This document shows, in pieces, positions 47,870 to 57,489 of a DNA stretch of 64,000 nt; position 1 is the stretch's first letter, and every line of letters begins with the position of its first letter. The notes beneath the pieces are model-generated. The model worked only from the letters and a program-made list of their open reading frames with translations. It searched no databases and was not told where the DNA came from. The translations under genes and the position numbers were made by a program. The stretch spans positions 1 through 64,000 of the forward strand of contig LDXO01000008.1 of the NCBI GenBank assembly GCA_001443455.1, given 5' to 3'. This DNA comes from Deltaproteobacteria bacterium CSP1-8. Lineage in GTDB: Bacteria > Desulfobacterota > Deferrimicrobia > Deferrimicrobiales > Deferrimicrobiaceae.

Positions 47870-48763
47870 CTACCCTCCGGCCAAACGAAACATTCCTTTC
47901 TCGAGGGCATAGTCCCGGGCCTCCCGCCATTCTCCTGCCGCGGTGCGGCGTCCGATTTCCGGAAACTCGAGCGCCCGCCCGCACGGGCGGTACTGGTGCA
48001 TCAGATTCAGGTAGGTGTCCTTCCCGATTTCGTCCGCGAGGAAGTCGATCACCCTGCGGGTCGTCGAGGCCTCACCGGGCATGACGAGGTGGCGGACCAG
48101 GACCCCCCGGAGGGCAATTCCGTGAAGGTCGAGGGAAAGAGGCCCCACCTGCCGGTCCATCTCCGTAAGCGCGGCGCGCACCACCTCGGGGTAATCCGGG
48201 GCGTCGCAGTACCGGCCCGCCGGTTCCGCGTCGAGGAACTTGACGTCGGGCATGTAGATGTCGACCACCCCCTCCAGCTCCTGCAACGTATCGACGCTCT
48301 CGTACCCGCCGCAGTTGTACACCACCGGGATCGACAGCCCGCCCGACGAGGCGAGGGAAAGGGCCTCCACGATCTGGGACGTCACGTGCGTCGGGGTGAC
48401 CAGGTTCAGGTTGTGGCACCCCATCCGCTGGATCGACAGGAAGATGCCGGCGAGCCTCTCGGCGGACACCTCGCCGCCTTCGCCCATATGGCTGATCTCG
48501 TAGTTCTGGCAGAACACACACCGGAGGTTGCACCCCGAGAAGAAGACGGTCCCCGATCCGTTGTTCCCCACGAGAGGGGCCTCCTCACCGAAGTGCGGTC
48601 CGAAAGACGCGACCGCGGCGTTCCCCCCGACCCGGCAGACGCCCCGCTCCCCCGCTTTCCGGTTCACCCGGCACCTCCGGGGACAGATGTCGCACTCCGA
48701 GAGGCGGGCGTTGAGTCTCTCCGCCCGTTCGGCAAGGCTGCTGAGGTTCGGGAAAACAGCCAT
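47870..48763 (-). CDS. Radical SAM protein (PflA-like)
   Basis: CDICPRRCRVNRKAGERGVCRVG...FFSGCNLRCVFCQNYEIS. Confidence 0.92.
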   Translation of the reverse strand: MAVFPNLSSLAERAERLNARLSECDICPRRCRVNRKAGERGVCRVGGNAAVASFGPHFGEEAPLVGNNGSGTVFFSGCNLRCVFCQNYEISHMGEGGEVSAERLAGIFLSIQRMGCHNLNLVTPTHVTSQIVEALSLASSGGLSIPVVYNCGGYESVDTLQELEGVVDIYMPDVKFLDAEPAGRYCDAPDYPEVVRAALTEMDRQVGPLSLDLHGIALRGVLVRHLVMPGEASTTRRVIDFLADEIGKDTYLNLMHQYRPCGRALEFPEIGRRTAAGEWREARDYALEKGMFRLAGG

Positions 48764-49127
48764 CTCCTTTTTCCCGGGGGCGCGAGGAGGAAAATCTTCT
48801 CTTCCCGATCCCCGCTCCTGTCCCTCCCTGCGTTCGTGGCCCCTTTTGGGAGCATGTCTTCCCGCCGCCTTGCGTCGCCACCGTTGTAGGGTATTGTACC
48901 GGGACACCGCGGTCGCTGCAAAAGGGCCTTTCCGTCCGGCGGGCAGGCCCCGGCCCGAATTCGTGACCCGGGGAGGAACGTCCACGGATCTTCCGGCAGA
49001 CAGAACAGGGCGGTTTCCTCCGTGTGGCATTGCTGATACTATCATCCGGAACAGGGATCGTGCCCGCCGCCTCTCCGGGCAAGAGGGAGAGGAAGGGCCC
49101 ACCGGAAAGAGGAAGGTAGCACAGGAG

Positions 49128-50351
49128 ATGGGACAGGAACTGTTTTCCCCCTTGCTGGGGATAATCGCCATGGCAGGGACCATACTGGGGTTCCTGATCG
49201 GATGGGTAGTACGCAGATCCATGCATGCCGCGGAGAAGCAAGAATCCGGGCGCCTGATGCGAAGCTACCAGGAGCTCTCCCAGGATACGATCACCCTGCA
49301 GGAGGAACTCTCCCGGAAAAGAGAAATCGCCACCAGGATCCCGATGATCGTGAGCAGCCTGAGCGGAAGGATGCCGATCAACGCCATCCCGCCGATTGCC
49401 GTCCGGTTCATGAAGGAGTTCTTCCACGCCTCCCAGGTTGGATTCTTCGCCCAGGCAAAGGGGGAGAAACGCTTCACCCTCATCGAGGGAGTCGGCTTCC
49501 CGGAGGACTGGAAAGGGAAGATCCGCATCGACCCCGAAGAGGGGATTATGGGGATGGCCCTCCACAACAATATCGTCGCCACGCGGGATGATTACCTCGG
49601 GGTGAGGGGACAGTTCCCGGCGGGGATCCACTCTCTGGAAAAGAACGGGGTGTCGGCGGATCTCGTGGTCCCGGTTTCCATGGACTTGAGTATCCTGGGC
49701 GCCCTCGTCGTGGGGTCGAGCACCGTCCGCATCGGCGAGGAAACTCCCCTTGCATCGATGATCGCGGATCTGATCGGCAACGCGTTCCAGCACGCCACGA
49801 CGATCGAGTCGGTGGAACAAAAAGCATCGATCGACCCCCTGACCAGGATCTTCACCAGGGGGCACTTTATCCACCTGTTCGAGGCGGAGATCCGCCGCGC
49901 CCGGAACTACTCGCACCCCCTTTCGCTTCTCTTGCTCGACATCGACCACTTCAAGAAGGTCAACGATACGTACGGGCATCCGGTAGGGGACATCATCCTG
50001 AAAAGCCTGGGGGAGATCCTGAGCAAAAGCATCCGCAGTTCCGATTTCGCGGCCCGGTACGGGGGAGAGGAATTCACCGTCGTGATGAGGCTCGCCAGCA
50101 AGGAGCAGGCGCACACCTTCGCGAACAACCTGAGGCAAACCATCGAGTCGACAGAGTTCAGGATTCCGGGCCAGGAACACCCCTTGCGGGTGACAATCAG
50201 CGGGGGGCTGGCGACCTTCCCCGAAGACGGGACCTCGACCACCGAGCTCATCCAATCGGCGGACGAAGCACTGTACGAGGCAAAGCAAACGGGAAGGAAT
50301 CGTATCGTCCGGGCGCATCAGATCGGCCTGGACGGGAGCCCTGTCCGATAG
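49128..50351 (+). CDS. GAF-GGDEF diguanylate cyclase with N-terminal TM
   Basis: IDPLTRIFTRGHFIHLFEAEIRRARNYSHPLSLLLLDIDHFKKVNDTYGHPVGD...FAARYGGEEFTVVM (GGEEF). Confidence 0.94.
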   Translation: MGQELFSPLLGIIAMAGTILGFLIGWVVRRSMHAAEKQESGRLMRSYQELSQDTITLQEELSRKREIATRIPMIVSSLSGRMPINAIPPIAVRFMKEFFHASQVGFFAQAKGEKRFTLIEGVGFPEDWKGKIRIDPEEGIMGMALHNNIVATRDDYLGVRGQFPAGIHSLEKNGVSADLVVPVSMDLSILGALVVGSSTVRIGEETPLASMIADLIGNAFQHATTIESVEQKASIDPLTRIFTRGHFIHLFEAEIRRARNYSHPLSLLLLDIDHFKKVNDTYGHPVGDIILKSLGEILSKSIRSSDFAARYGGEEFTVVMRLASKEQAHTFANNLRQTIESTEFRIPGQEHPLRVTISGGLATFPEDGTSTTELIQSADEALYEAKQTGRNRIVRAHQIGLDGSPVR

Positions 50352-50403
50352 GGCAAAGGTTTCCGGGGAGAAGGATTCATCCTCCGGGAAAAATGATACA
50401 CTG

Positions 50404-50661
50404 ATGTTCATGCCGGGATTGCAGGAAGGAGCTCTTTTCTTGGCCAAAGCGGATCTGGCGAAACTGGAAGGCACGGTCACCGACACGAAGGGCGGGGGGA
50501 ACTACATCATCACCCTCGAAAACGGGATGACCCTGTCGGCGAAGTTGAGTGGGACTTTGAAACGGTACAAGATCCGGGTTGTCCGGGGAGACAAGGTCAC
50601 CGTGGGGGTCTCCCCGTACGACCCGACGCATGGGCTCATCCTGTATCGGCACAACCTTTAG
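50404..50661 (+). CDS. infA: Translation initiation factor IF-1 (start may be internal)
   Basis: LEGTVTDTKGGGNYIITLENGMTLSAKLSGTLKRYKIRVVRGDKVTVGVSPYDPTHGLILYRH. Confidence 0.85.
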   Translation: MFMPGLQEGALFLAKADLAKLEGTVTDTKGGGNYIITLENGMTLSAKLSGTLKRYKIRVVRGDKVTVGVSPYDPTHGLILYRHNL

Positions 50662-50861
50662 CCGTACGCCTGCTTCGAATACTCCCTGCTTCCCGTGCGC
50701 CAGGGGAGCGAGTCCCTTCCGAAAACGAAGGGAGACGCTCCGTTTCCGAAAAACCCCGGAGGGTGAACGGGACTCCCCACAGCCGTCCAGCGACCGGGTC
50801 GCGAGATCCCGGCCGCACGGAGGTCGCTGTCATGGAGCGGACGGATTTTCTCGGTCCGGCC

Positions 50862-51419
50862 CTACTCCGCCTTCACGAACTCGAGGGCCGCGGAATTGAT
50901 GCAATACCGAAGCCCCGTCGGTTTCGGCCCGTCAGGAAACACGTGGCCGAGATGGGAGTCGCACCGGGCGCACAACACTTCGGTCCGTGTCGTGAAAAAG
51001 CCCTTGTCCTCCTCCGTCCGGACGTTCTCCGGGGCGACTGGTTCGTAGAAGCTCGGCCATCCGGTCCGCGAGTCGAACTTCGTATCCGACAGGAACAGCT
51101 CGTTGACGCAGGCGACGCACCGGTAGATCCCCCTGTCTTGGGTGTTCCAGTGCTTTCCCGTGAACGCCCGCTCCGTTCCCTTCCGCCTCATAATCTCATA
51201 CTGCTCCCGGTTCAGCTGTTTCTTCCACTCCGCATCGGTTTTCACCACCCTGTTCAGCATGACGTATCCCTTTCTTCCGACCGAGTACAATCTGATCTCC
51301 GCGGGCCGTGCTTCCCCCCCTTTTTCCATCGGGGGCTTCGCCAGAAGGAAGCCCCCACCGACAATTGAGAAAGCGGGAACATACAGCATCAGAGACAAAA
51401 CTTCCCTGCGAGTCCTCAT
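50862..51419 (-). CDS. msrB: Peptide methionine-(R)-S-oxide reductase MsrB with signal peptide (Cys-type)
   Basis: YRCVACVNELFLSDTKFDSRTGWPSFYEP...VLCARCDSHLGHVFPDGPKPTGLRYCINSAAL. Confidence 0.93.
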   Translation of the reverse strand: MRTRREVLSLMLYVPAFSIVGGGFLLAKPPMEKGGEARPAEIRLYSVGRKGYVMLNRVVKTDAEWKKQLNREQYEIMRRKGTERAFTGKHWNTQDRGIYRCVACVNELFLSDTKFDSRTGWPSFYEPVAPENVRTEEDKGFFTTRTEVLCARCDSHLGHVFPDGPKPTGLRYCINSAALEFVKAE

Positions 51420-51564
51420 CCTGTCCTCTCCTTCCCGAGCCCCACGTCGGAAGCCCCGTGGGTCGTGCCTCGATACATCCCACTCCCGAACAGTCGTTCC
51501 GCGCAACGGAGAGTTCTTCCCCCTGCCACGCGGGAACCAACCTCTCTTCCCTATTTGATAACAA

Positions 51565-52461
51565 TTATCGCAAAAAGGTTCGGTGAATTTCGTCCAGGGA
51601 GGGGATACCCGCTCGGCCCCCCGACTTCCGGCAGGAAAGTCCCGCGGCAGCGTTGCTGAAGGAGAGAATCTCCGGAAACGGCTTGCCCGCCAGGAGGGCG
51701 AACAGGAACCCCGCGTGGAAGACATCCCCCGCCCCCGTCGTGTCGGCCGCCTCCACCCGGATCCCCCGCGCATGGACAAACTCCCTGCCGTCGAACCCCG
51801 CGGCCCCGTCCCCCCCCAGCGTCACGGTGGCGGTGCGCGGCGAGAAACTGCGGTATATCTCCCGGACCCCGGAGGCGGGATCCATGCCCGGGAAGAGGTG
51901 CGCGACGAAGGAAGATGCCGCCACGATGTGGTCGCACAGGCCGAGCAGTTCCTCCGTCCCCTCCTGGACCTTTTCGGCGTCGAGAACGACCGGCACCCCT
52001 GCTCCCCTCGCCACCCGGGCCGATTCGAGGGAAGCAGGGACGTCGTGGCCGTCGATGAACACGGCACGGGACCGGCGGATCTCCTCGCGGGGAATGTCCC
52101 CGGGGCGGATCCGGAGCCGGGCGTCCCTCTCCCACAGGATCGTACGCTCTCCGGAATCCCCCTGGACAAGAATGACGGCAAACTGGGAGACGGCCCCGGG
52201 GACGGTCCTCGCCCGGGAGAGGTCGATCCCCTCTTCCCGGAGAAGAAAAAGGGAGAGCCGCCCGTGCTCGTCGTCCCCCACGTTCCCCACGTACATCGCC
52301 CGGAGACCCCATCGCGAGAGCGCCACGAGGGCGGTGGCCACCTGCCCCCCTCCCTGTCTCGAGAAACCGGTCATCCGGAGTTTTTCCCCGGGGACGGGAT
52401 AACGCGGGACGCAGCAGAGGTAATCGATCGCGTTCAGCCCGATTCCGACGACGTCGAACAT
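51565..52461 (-). CDS. PfkB-family carbohydrate kinase
   Basis: DVVGIGLNAIDYLC...GGGQVATALVALSRWG...DTTGAGDVFHAGFLFAL. Confidence 0.92.
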   Translation of the reverse strand: MFDVVGIGLNAIDYLCCVPRYPVPGEKLRMTGFSRQGGGQVATALVALSRWGLRAMYVGNVGDDEHGRLSLFLLREEGIDLSRARTVPGAVSQFAVILVQGDSGERTILWERDARLRIRPGDIPREEIRRSRAVFIDGHDVPASLESARVARGAGVPVVLDAEKVQEGTEELLGLCDHIVAASSFVAHLFPGMDPASGVREIYRSFSPRTATVTLGGDGAAGFDGREFVHARGIRVEAADTTGAGDVFHAGFLFALLAGKPFPEILSFSNAAAGLSCRKSGGRAGIPSLDEIHRTFLR

Positions 52462-52592
52462 GGCATTCTATTGTATCCCGCGGAGGCGACGCCATCATCG
52501 GACAAATCCCGCGAAACGGGAGGGTACCGAAGGCAGTCTAATAAAAAAAGGGGAACGATCGGGGGGATCGCCTCGAGGAAAGGGAGTGACCC

Positions 52593-53414
52593 ATGGGATT
52601 TGCCGGCGATATAGGAGTCGGGGGAGTAGCGGTCGCCATCCTGGCGGGGATGGTCCTGGTGGGACTCCGGGGGGGAGAAAACAGGAGCGGACCGTCGGCA
52701 CGAGCATCGTCCGGCGCAGCGGCTCCCCCGATCGACGCTGCCGCCCCGACCGTAACGGAGATGGCAACGTTCACCCTGGGCTGATTCTGGGGACCCGACT
52801 CCCGGTTCGGGAGTCTCCCCGGAGTGGTCCGGACCCGGGTCGGCTATGCCGGTGGAACGACCCAGAATCCTGCCTATCACAATCTGGGCGACCATGCCGA
52901 ATCGATCGAGGTCGTGTACGACCCGTCCCGGATATCCTACGAGAAGCTGTTGGACGTCTTCTGGGCAAGCCACGATCCCGCCGAACGCCCTTGGCGCCGA
53001 CAATACATGTCCGGGATCTTCTACCACAACGACGAACAGAAGGGTCTGGCGGAACGCACGCGGGACCGGGAAGCACGCAGGATCGGCAGGCCGGTCCACA
53101 CCGAGATGCTCCCGGCCTCCGTATTTACCCCGGCAGAGGATTATCACCAGAAATACCAGCTCAGGCGACATCCGGAACTGATGAAGGAGCTCCGTGCCGC
53201 ATACCCCGACCCCCGGGACCTCGTCTCCTCCACTGCGGCGGCGCGGGTCAACGGGTACCTGGGGGGCCAGGGGACATATGCAGGGTTGCAGGCCGAGATC
53301 GACGGCTTCGGACTTTCCCCGGAAGGCAGAAAAACTCTGCTCGAGATCGTCCGGGGAAGCGACTCCCGGAGAAACCGGGGAGCGGGCGCAGGGGCCGCCT
53401 GTCCCACGGAGTGA
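52593..53414 (+). CDS. msrA: Peptide methionine-(S)-S-oxide reductase MsrA, predicted selenoprotein (UGA at 52782-52784 = Sec64)
   Basis: One frame broken only by TGA exactly at the catalytic Cys position: EMATFTLG[U]FWGPDSRFGSLPGVVRTRVGYAGGTTQNPAYHNLGDHAESIEVVYDP...; N-terminal TM/signal segment. Confidence 0.88.
52789..52820 (+). promoter_or_regulatory. Candidate bacterial SECIS hairpin
   Basis: GGGGA-CCC-GACUCCC-GGUUC-GGGAGUC-UCCCC directly after the UGA; apical GGUUC loop starts 19 nt downstream. Confidence 0.75.
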
Positions 53415-53594
53415 CATCCCCGCCGTTGTGGCGTTGCCTGCTTCGCCCCTGTTCCCGAAGAAACCATCCCCGGGATATTCCGATCCCTGCAATGCGGTTA
53501 TAATGGGCTCTCCGTCGTGCCCCGGACCGGGGGCACCGGGGAACACAGCGGGGGGAAACGGCGCCTCGGCCGACGGAGCGCCGAGTCGGAGACG

Positions 53595-54149
53595 ATGACC
53601 TCGATCATGGTTGTCGCGGGTCTGGCGGTTGCCTTCACGGCAACCGTCATCCTGTACAACAGGCTGGTCCGGCTGCGGAACACGCTTCGTGCCTCCTGGT
53701 CGGACATCGACATCCTGCTCAAGAAACGGCACGACCTCGTACCCAATCTGGTCGAGGTCGTCAAAGGGTATGCGGCTCACGAACAAAGGACGCTTGCAGG
53801 AGTCACGGAAGCCCGGTCTCGAGCAATGCGCGCCGTGGATCCGACGGACAAGGGCAGGGAGGAAAACCTCTTCACGGATGCCCTGAAATCCCTGTTCGCC
53901 GTGGCGGAAGGGTATCCCGACCTGAAAGCCAACACCAGTTTTCTCGAACTGCAGGGACAGCTCGTGGAGATCGAGAACGGGATCGAGTACGCCCGGAGGT
54001 ATTACAACGCGGTCGTCCGGGATTACAACACGATGACGGAGACGTTCCCCTCGAACCTCGTCGCCTCCGGGTTCGGGTTCGTCCGCGGGAAGTTTTTCGA
54101 GCTCTCTTCTCCGGGAGAACGGGATCGGGTCGATGTCTCCTTTTCCTGA
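53595..54149 (+). CDS. lemA: LemA family protein
   Basis: LYNRLVRLRNTLRASWSDIDILLKKRHDLVPNLVEVVKGYAAHE...ENGIEYARRYYNAVVRDYNT. Confidence 0.95.
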   Translation: MTSIMVVAGLAVAFTATVILYNRLVRLRNTLRASWSDIDILLKKRHDLVPNLVEVVKGYAAHEQRTLAGVTEARSRAMRAVDPTDKGREENLFTDALKSLFAVAEGYPDLKANTSFLELQGQLVEIENGIEYARRYYNAVVRDYNTMTETFPSNLVASGFGFVRGKFFELSSPGERDRVDVSFS

Positions 54150-55911
54150 CGCAAGGCGATCATCCGGCTTCCCGGGATGTTCCCCCCTGTGCATCCTGGC
54201 CCTTGTTCTCCTGCTCCTCGCTTCCGGCACCCCGGTGCGGGCGGAATTTTTCACCATCGGCTCGTTTCACGCCGACATCGTCGTCCACCGGGATTCCTCG
54301 CTTGCCGTGACGGAAACGATCGAAACCTCCTTCACCAGCCGCCGTCACGGGATCTTCCGCGACATCCCCTTCCGGTACATCGATGATCTCGGGAAGAAGA
54401 CCACAACGCCGATCCGGATCGTTTCCGTGACGGACGAGTTTCGCCAGAAGCGGCCGTACCGGGTCACCCGAACCGGCGACGCGGTCCGGGTCCGCATCGG
54501 CAGGAAGGATGCGTTCGTCGACGGCAGGCAGGTCTACGTCGTCACGTACACGGTGAAGAACGCCATCCTCTTTCTTGACGACCACGACGAACTCTACTGG
54601 AACGTCACGGGGAACGACTGGGGCACGACCATCGGGAATGCCTCCGCCAGGGTGACCGTGGAAGGCGAACCGGACGCCTTCCACCCGCGGGGAAGCTGCT
54701 ACACGGGTTACCGGGGCTCGCGGGAGTCCTCCTGCGATTTCCTTCCCTTCCCCAAAGGGGGCGATTTCCGGACAATGCGATCCCTGTCCCCCGGAGGGGG
54801 ACTTACCATCGCCCTGGGCTGGGACAAGGGGGTCGTCCGGAAGCCGTCTTCCCCGGAAAAATTCGCATGGGGCCTCGACCTCTCCGAGAACTGGGTGTTC
54901 CTCCTGCCTCTCGCCACGTTCGGCTTCATGCTCGGACACTGGTACCGGCGAGGGAAGGATCCGGACGTCGGGGACACGGTGGCCGTCCTGTACACCCCGC
55001 CGGAAGAAGGCGGAGACCCTCTCCTGCCCGCCGAGGTCGGCGCCCTCTCCGACGAGCGGCTCGACCCCAAAGACATCACCGCTTCCATCGTCAACCTCGC
55101 CGTCCGGGGGTATGTCACCATCGAGGAGCGGAAGACCGCGGGACTCCTGTTCGACCGGACCGACTACAGCCTGAAAAGGATCCGGGAGGCGGACGAGAAA
55201 CTCCCCCCCTTCGAAAAAAAGCTGCTGGCCAACCTGTTCACCGGGCATTCCCAAGAGATTCTCGCCTCCGACCTGAAATATTCGTTCTACAAGTGCCTTA
55301 CCGACCTCCAGACCACCGTCTTCAGCCGTCTCAAGGCGATGGGGTACTTCCGCTCCCTGCCTCGCGGCGTCAAGTCCCTGTACCTCGGGATCGGGATCGG
55401 GGTGGGCATCCTGGGCATATTAATCGGTGTGATCACCGGCACATTCACGGGGAACAGCCCCGGAAAGCTTGTCGTCGCGTTCGTCCTCGCGGGGCTGGCG
55501 GTCCTCCTCTTCGCCCCTTTCATGCCGGTGAAAACCCGGAAAGGGGCTCAGGCCCTGGCGAAGGTCAAGGGCTTCGAGGAGTTCCTCATCCGGGCGGAGA
55601 AGGACCGGCTGGAGAGGATGAAGGACCAGAACCTGTTCGAGAAATACCTTCCCTACGCGATCGCTCTGGGCGTTTCGGACCGGTGGGCGAGGGCCTTCGA
55701 GGGGATCTATCAGGAGGTTCCCCGGTGGTATGGTTCCCCGGGCGGCTTCGACACGTTCCATCCCGTGTCTTTCCAACGCTCGCTCGGAAACGCGCTCTCC
55801 AGCATGGGAAACGCCCTGTACGCGACGCCGCGCAGCAGCGGCGGGGGCGGGTCCGGAGGCGGCGGCAGCTCCGGAGGGGGATTCGGCGGGGGCGGAGGGG
55901 GAAGCTGGTGA
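54133..55911 (+). CDS. DUF2207 membrane protein with Gly-rich C-terminus
   Basis: RAEFFTIGSFHADIVVHRDSSLAVTETIETSF...RHGIFRDIPFRY...GGGGSSGGGFGGGGGGSW; follows lemA. Confidence 0.92.
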   Translation: MSPFPDARRSSGFPGCSPLCILALVLLLLASGTPVRAEFFTIGSFHADIVVHRDSSLAVTETIETSFTSRRHGIFRDIPFRYIDDLGKKTTTPIRIVSVTDEFRQKRPYRVTRTGDAVRVRIGRKDAFVDGRQVYVVTYTVKNAILFLDDHDELYWNVTGNDWGTTIGNASARVTVEGEPDAFHPRGSCYTGYRGSRESSCDFLPFPKGGDFRTMRSLSPGGGLTIALGWDKGVVRKPSSPEKFAWGLDLSENWVFLLPLATFGFMLGHWYRRGKDPDVGDTVAVLYTPPEEGGDPLLPAEVGALSDERLDPKDITASIVNLAVRGYVTIEERKTAGLLFDRTDYSLKRIREADEKLPPFEKKLLANLFTGHSQEILASDLKYSFYKCLTDLQTTVFSRLKAMGYFRSLPRGVKSLYLGIGIGVGILGILIGVITGTFTGNSPGKLVVAFVLAGLAVLLFAPFMPVKTRKGAQALAKVKGFEEFLIRAEKDRLERMKDQNLFEKYLPYAIALGVSDRWARAFEGIYQEVPRWYGSPGGFDTFHPVSFQRSLGNALSSMGNALYATPRSSGGGGSGGGGSSGGGFGGGGGGSW

Positions 55912-56016
55912 CACGGGCCAAATGTGGCGGAACAGGGTAAAATAGAAAAGGGAGACGGGTACCATGGGAGAAGTACGGCAACGGCACAAACCGGCCTCAC
56001 GGACAGGAGGTGGCCC

Positions 56017-56205
56017 ATGGAACTCAGGCTGACGGAACCCGAAGTGAAGCTGCTCCGGGAAGTACTGGATGCGGACCTCTCGGGCCTATTGATGGAAATC
56101 GCGCGGACGGACAACCGTGCGATGCGGGAGGGACTGAAGAAGAGGCAGGATCTTCTCAAGGAGATCCTGGACCGGCTTGGGGGTGCTGTGGCCCTGGCGT
56201 CCTAA
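56017..56205 (+). CDS. Small hypothetical protein
   Basis: MELRLTEPEVKLLREVLDADLSGLLMEIARTDNRAMREGLKKRQDLLKEIL; GGAGG RBS. Confidence 0.65.
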   Translation: MELRLTEPEVKLLREVLDADLSGLLMEIARTDNRAMREGLKKRQDLLKEILDRLGGAVALAS

Positions 56206-56304
56206 AGGACCGTCCCGCGCGCCACGAAAAAAAACCGGCAAGCGAACGAGGATTTCCCCGCGGGGCGCCTCCCCACGAGGCGCTCCGCGGATCCACAAAA
56301 TCTC

Positions 56305-56652
56305 TTAGCTCGGAAGATTTCCCGGTCTCTCTTTTTTCCTGACCAGCATCTCCTCCCCCGCCTCGAGGGTGTCCCGCAGTTTCCGCTTCACCCCGTGCGC
56401 CACCTCCCCCCCCTTGGCAAGGAAATCCGCGGTCGCGTTTTCCACCGAGTCGACCACACCGGACACGCCGTCGGAAATATCGCGCGCCGCCCTTTTCATC
56501 CGGCGTCCCGCCTTCCTGGTGGTCAGTGCGATTTCCCTGCGGCTGTTTTTCCCCGAACGCGGGGCGAACAGAAGGGCGATTCCCGCCCCGATGATCGCCC
56601 CCCCCGCCAGCGTGAGGGCGCCCACGAAAATGCCATTGTCTCGAATCGACAT
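56305..56652 (-). CDS. YtxH-like membrane protein
   Basis: FVGALTLAGGAIIGAGIALLFAPRSGKNSRREI. Confidence 0.8.
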   Translation of the reverse strand: MSIRDNGIFVGALTLAGGAIIGAGIALLFAPRSGKNSRREIALTTRKAGRRMKRAARDISDGVSGVVDSVENATADFLAKGGEVAHGVKRKLRDTLEAGEEMLVRKKERPGNLPS

Positions 56653-56935
56653 GGTTTGCCTCCTTTTTCCTGTTCGATGCTTTCCCGCAGCCGAACGTTC
56701 CGGTGCGGGACGGACATGCCGTGTCATTTCCCCGTCGCCGGACTGGCCGGGCTCCCTTCCTGCCCGATCCGCCCGGACACTCCCGACCGTACCGCCGCGC
56801 GATTCTGGTCTCCGTCATCTTTCTTCGGCCGGAGAGAATGCTGCCCCGGTTTGCGCGGGGAAAGTTCCCCCTCCTTTCTGCTATGCTTCGGGAAAGACGG
56901 CGGTGACCGCCTCGGAGAAGGAGCGAAGACCCGGC

Positions 56936-57463
56936 ATGGAAACCAGAAATCTTCAGACCCTTTTCCGGGGTCTCGTGGTGGACGTGGAACAAATGGAGGT
57001 GAAGTTCGGCGCCAGGGGATGGCACCTCTTCCAGATCGTCAGACACCCCGGGGGGGTCGGCGTCCTGCCACTTCATGACGACGGCACGGTCACGCTGATC
57101 CGGCAGTTGCGCCCGGCCGTCGGCACCCGCCTGTTGGAGGTGCCCGCGGGGCGTCTTGCTCCCGGGGAGGATCCGGCGGTGTGCGGACGCCGCGAGCTCG
57201 CCGAGGAGACCGGCCTTCGGGCGAATACCTTCGAGTCCCTCGGGATTTTCCACGCGTCCCCCGGGGTCTTCGACGAGACGATCCACCTCTTTCTGGCCAC
57301 GGGCCTGACCCAGAAGGAGGCGGACCCCGAGCAGTACGAGGAGATCGGGACGATACGAATTCCGTTCGGGGAGGCCAAACGGATGGCCTTGAGCGGTGAG
57401 ATCACGGACGGAAAGACCATCGCGGCCCTGTTTCGCACCGGGGCAGGAAAGGATGTACCGTAA
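56936..57463 (+). CDS. NUDIX hydrolase (ADP-ribose pyrophosphatase-like)
   Basis: LLEVPAGRLAPGEDPAVCGRRELAEETGLRA Nudix box. Confidence 0.93.
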   Translation: METRNLQTLFRGLVVDVEQMEVKFGARGWHLFQIVRHPGGVGVLPLHDDGTVTLIRQLRPAVGTRLLEVPAGRLAPGEDPAVCGRRELAEETGLRANTFESLGIFHASPGVFDETIHLFLATGLTQKEADPEQYEEIGTIRIPFGEAKRMALSGEITDGKTIAALFRTGAGKDVP

Positions 57464-57489
57464 AGGCAGTCGGGGGGCGAATCTCTGCG

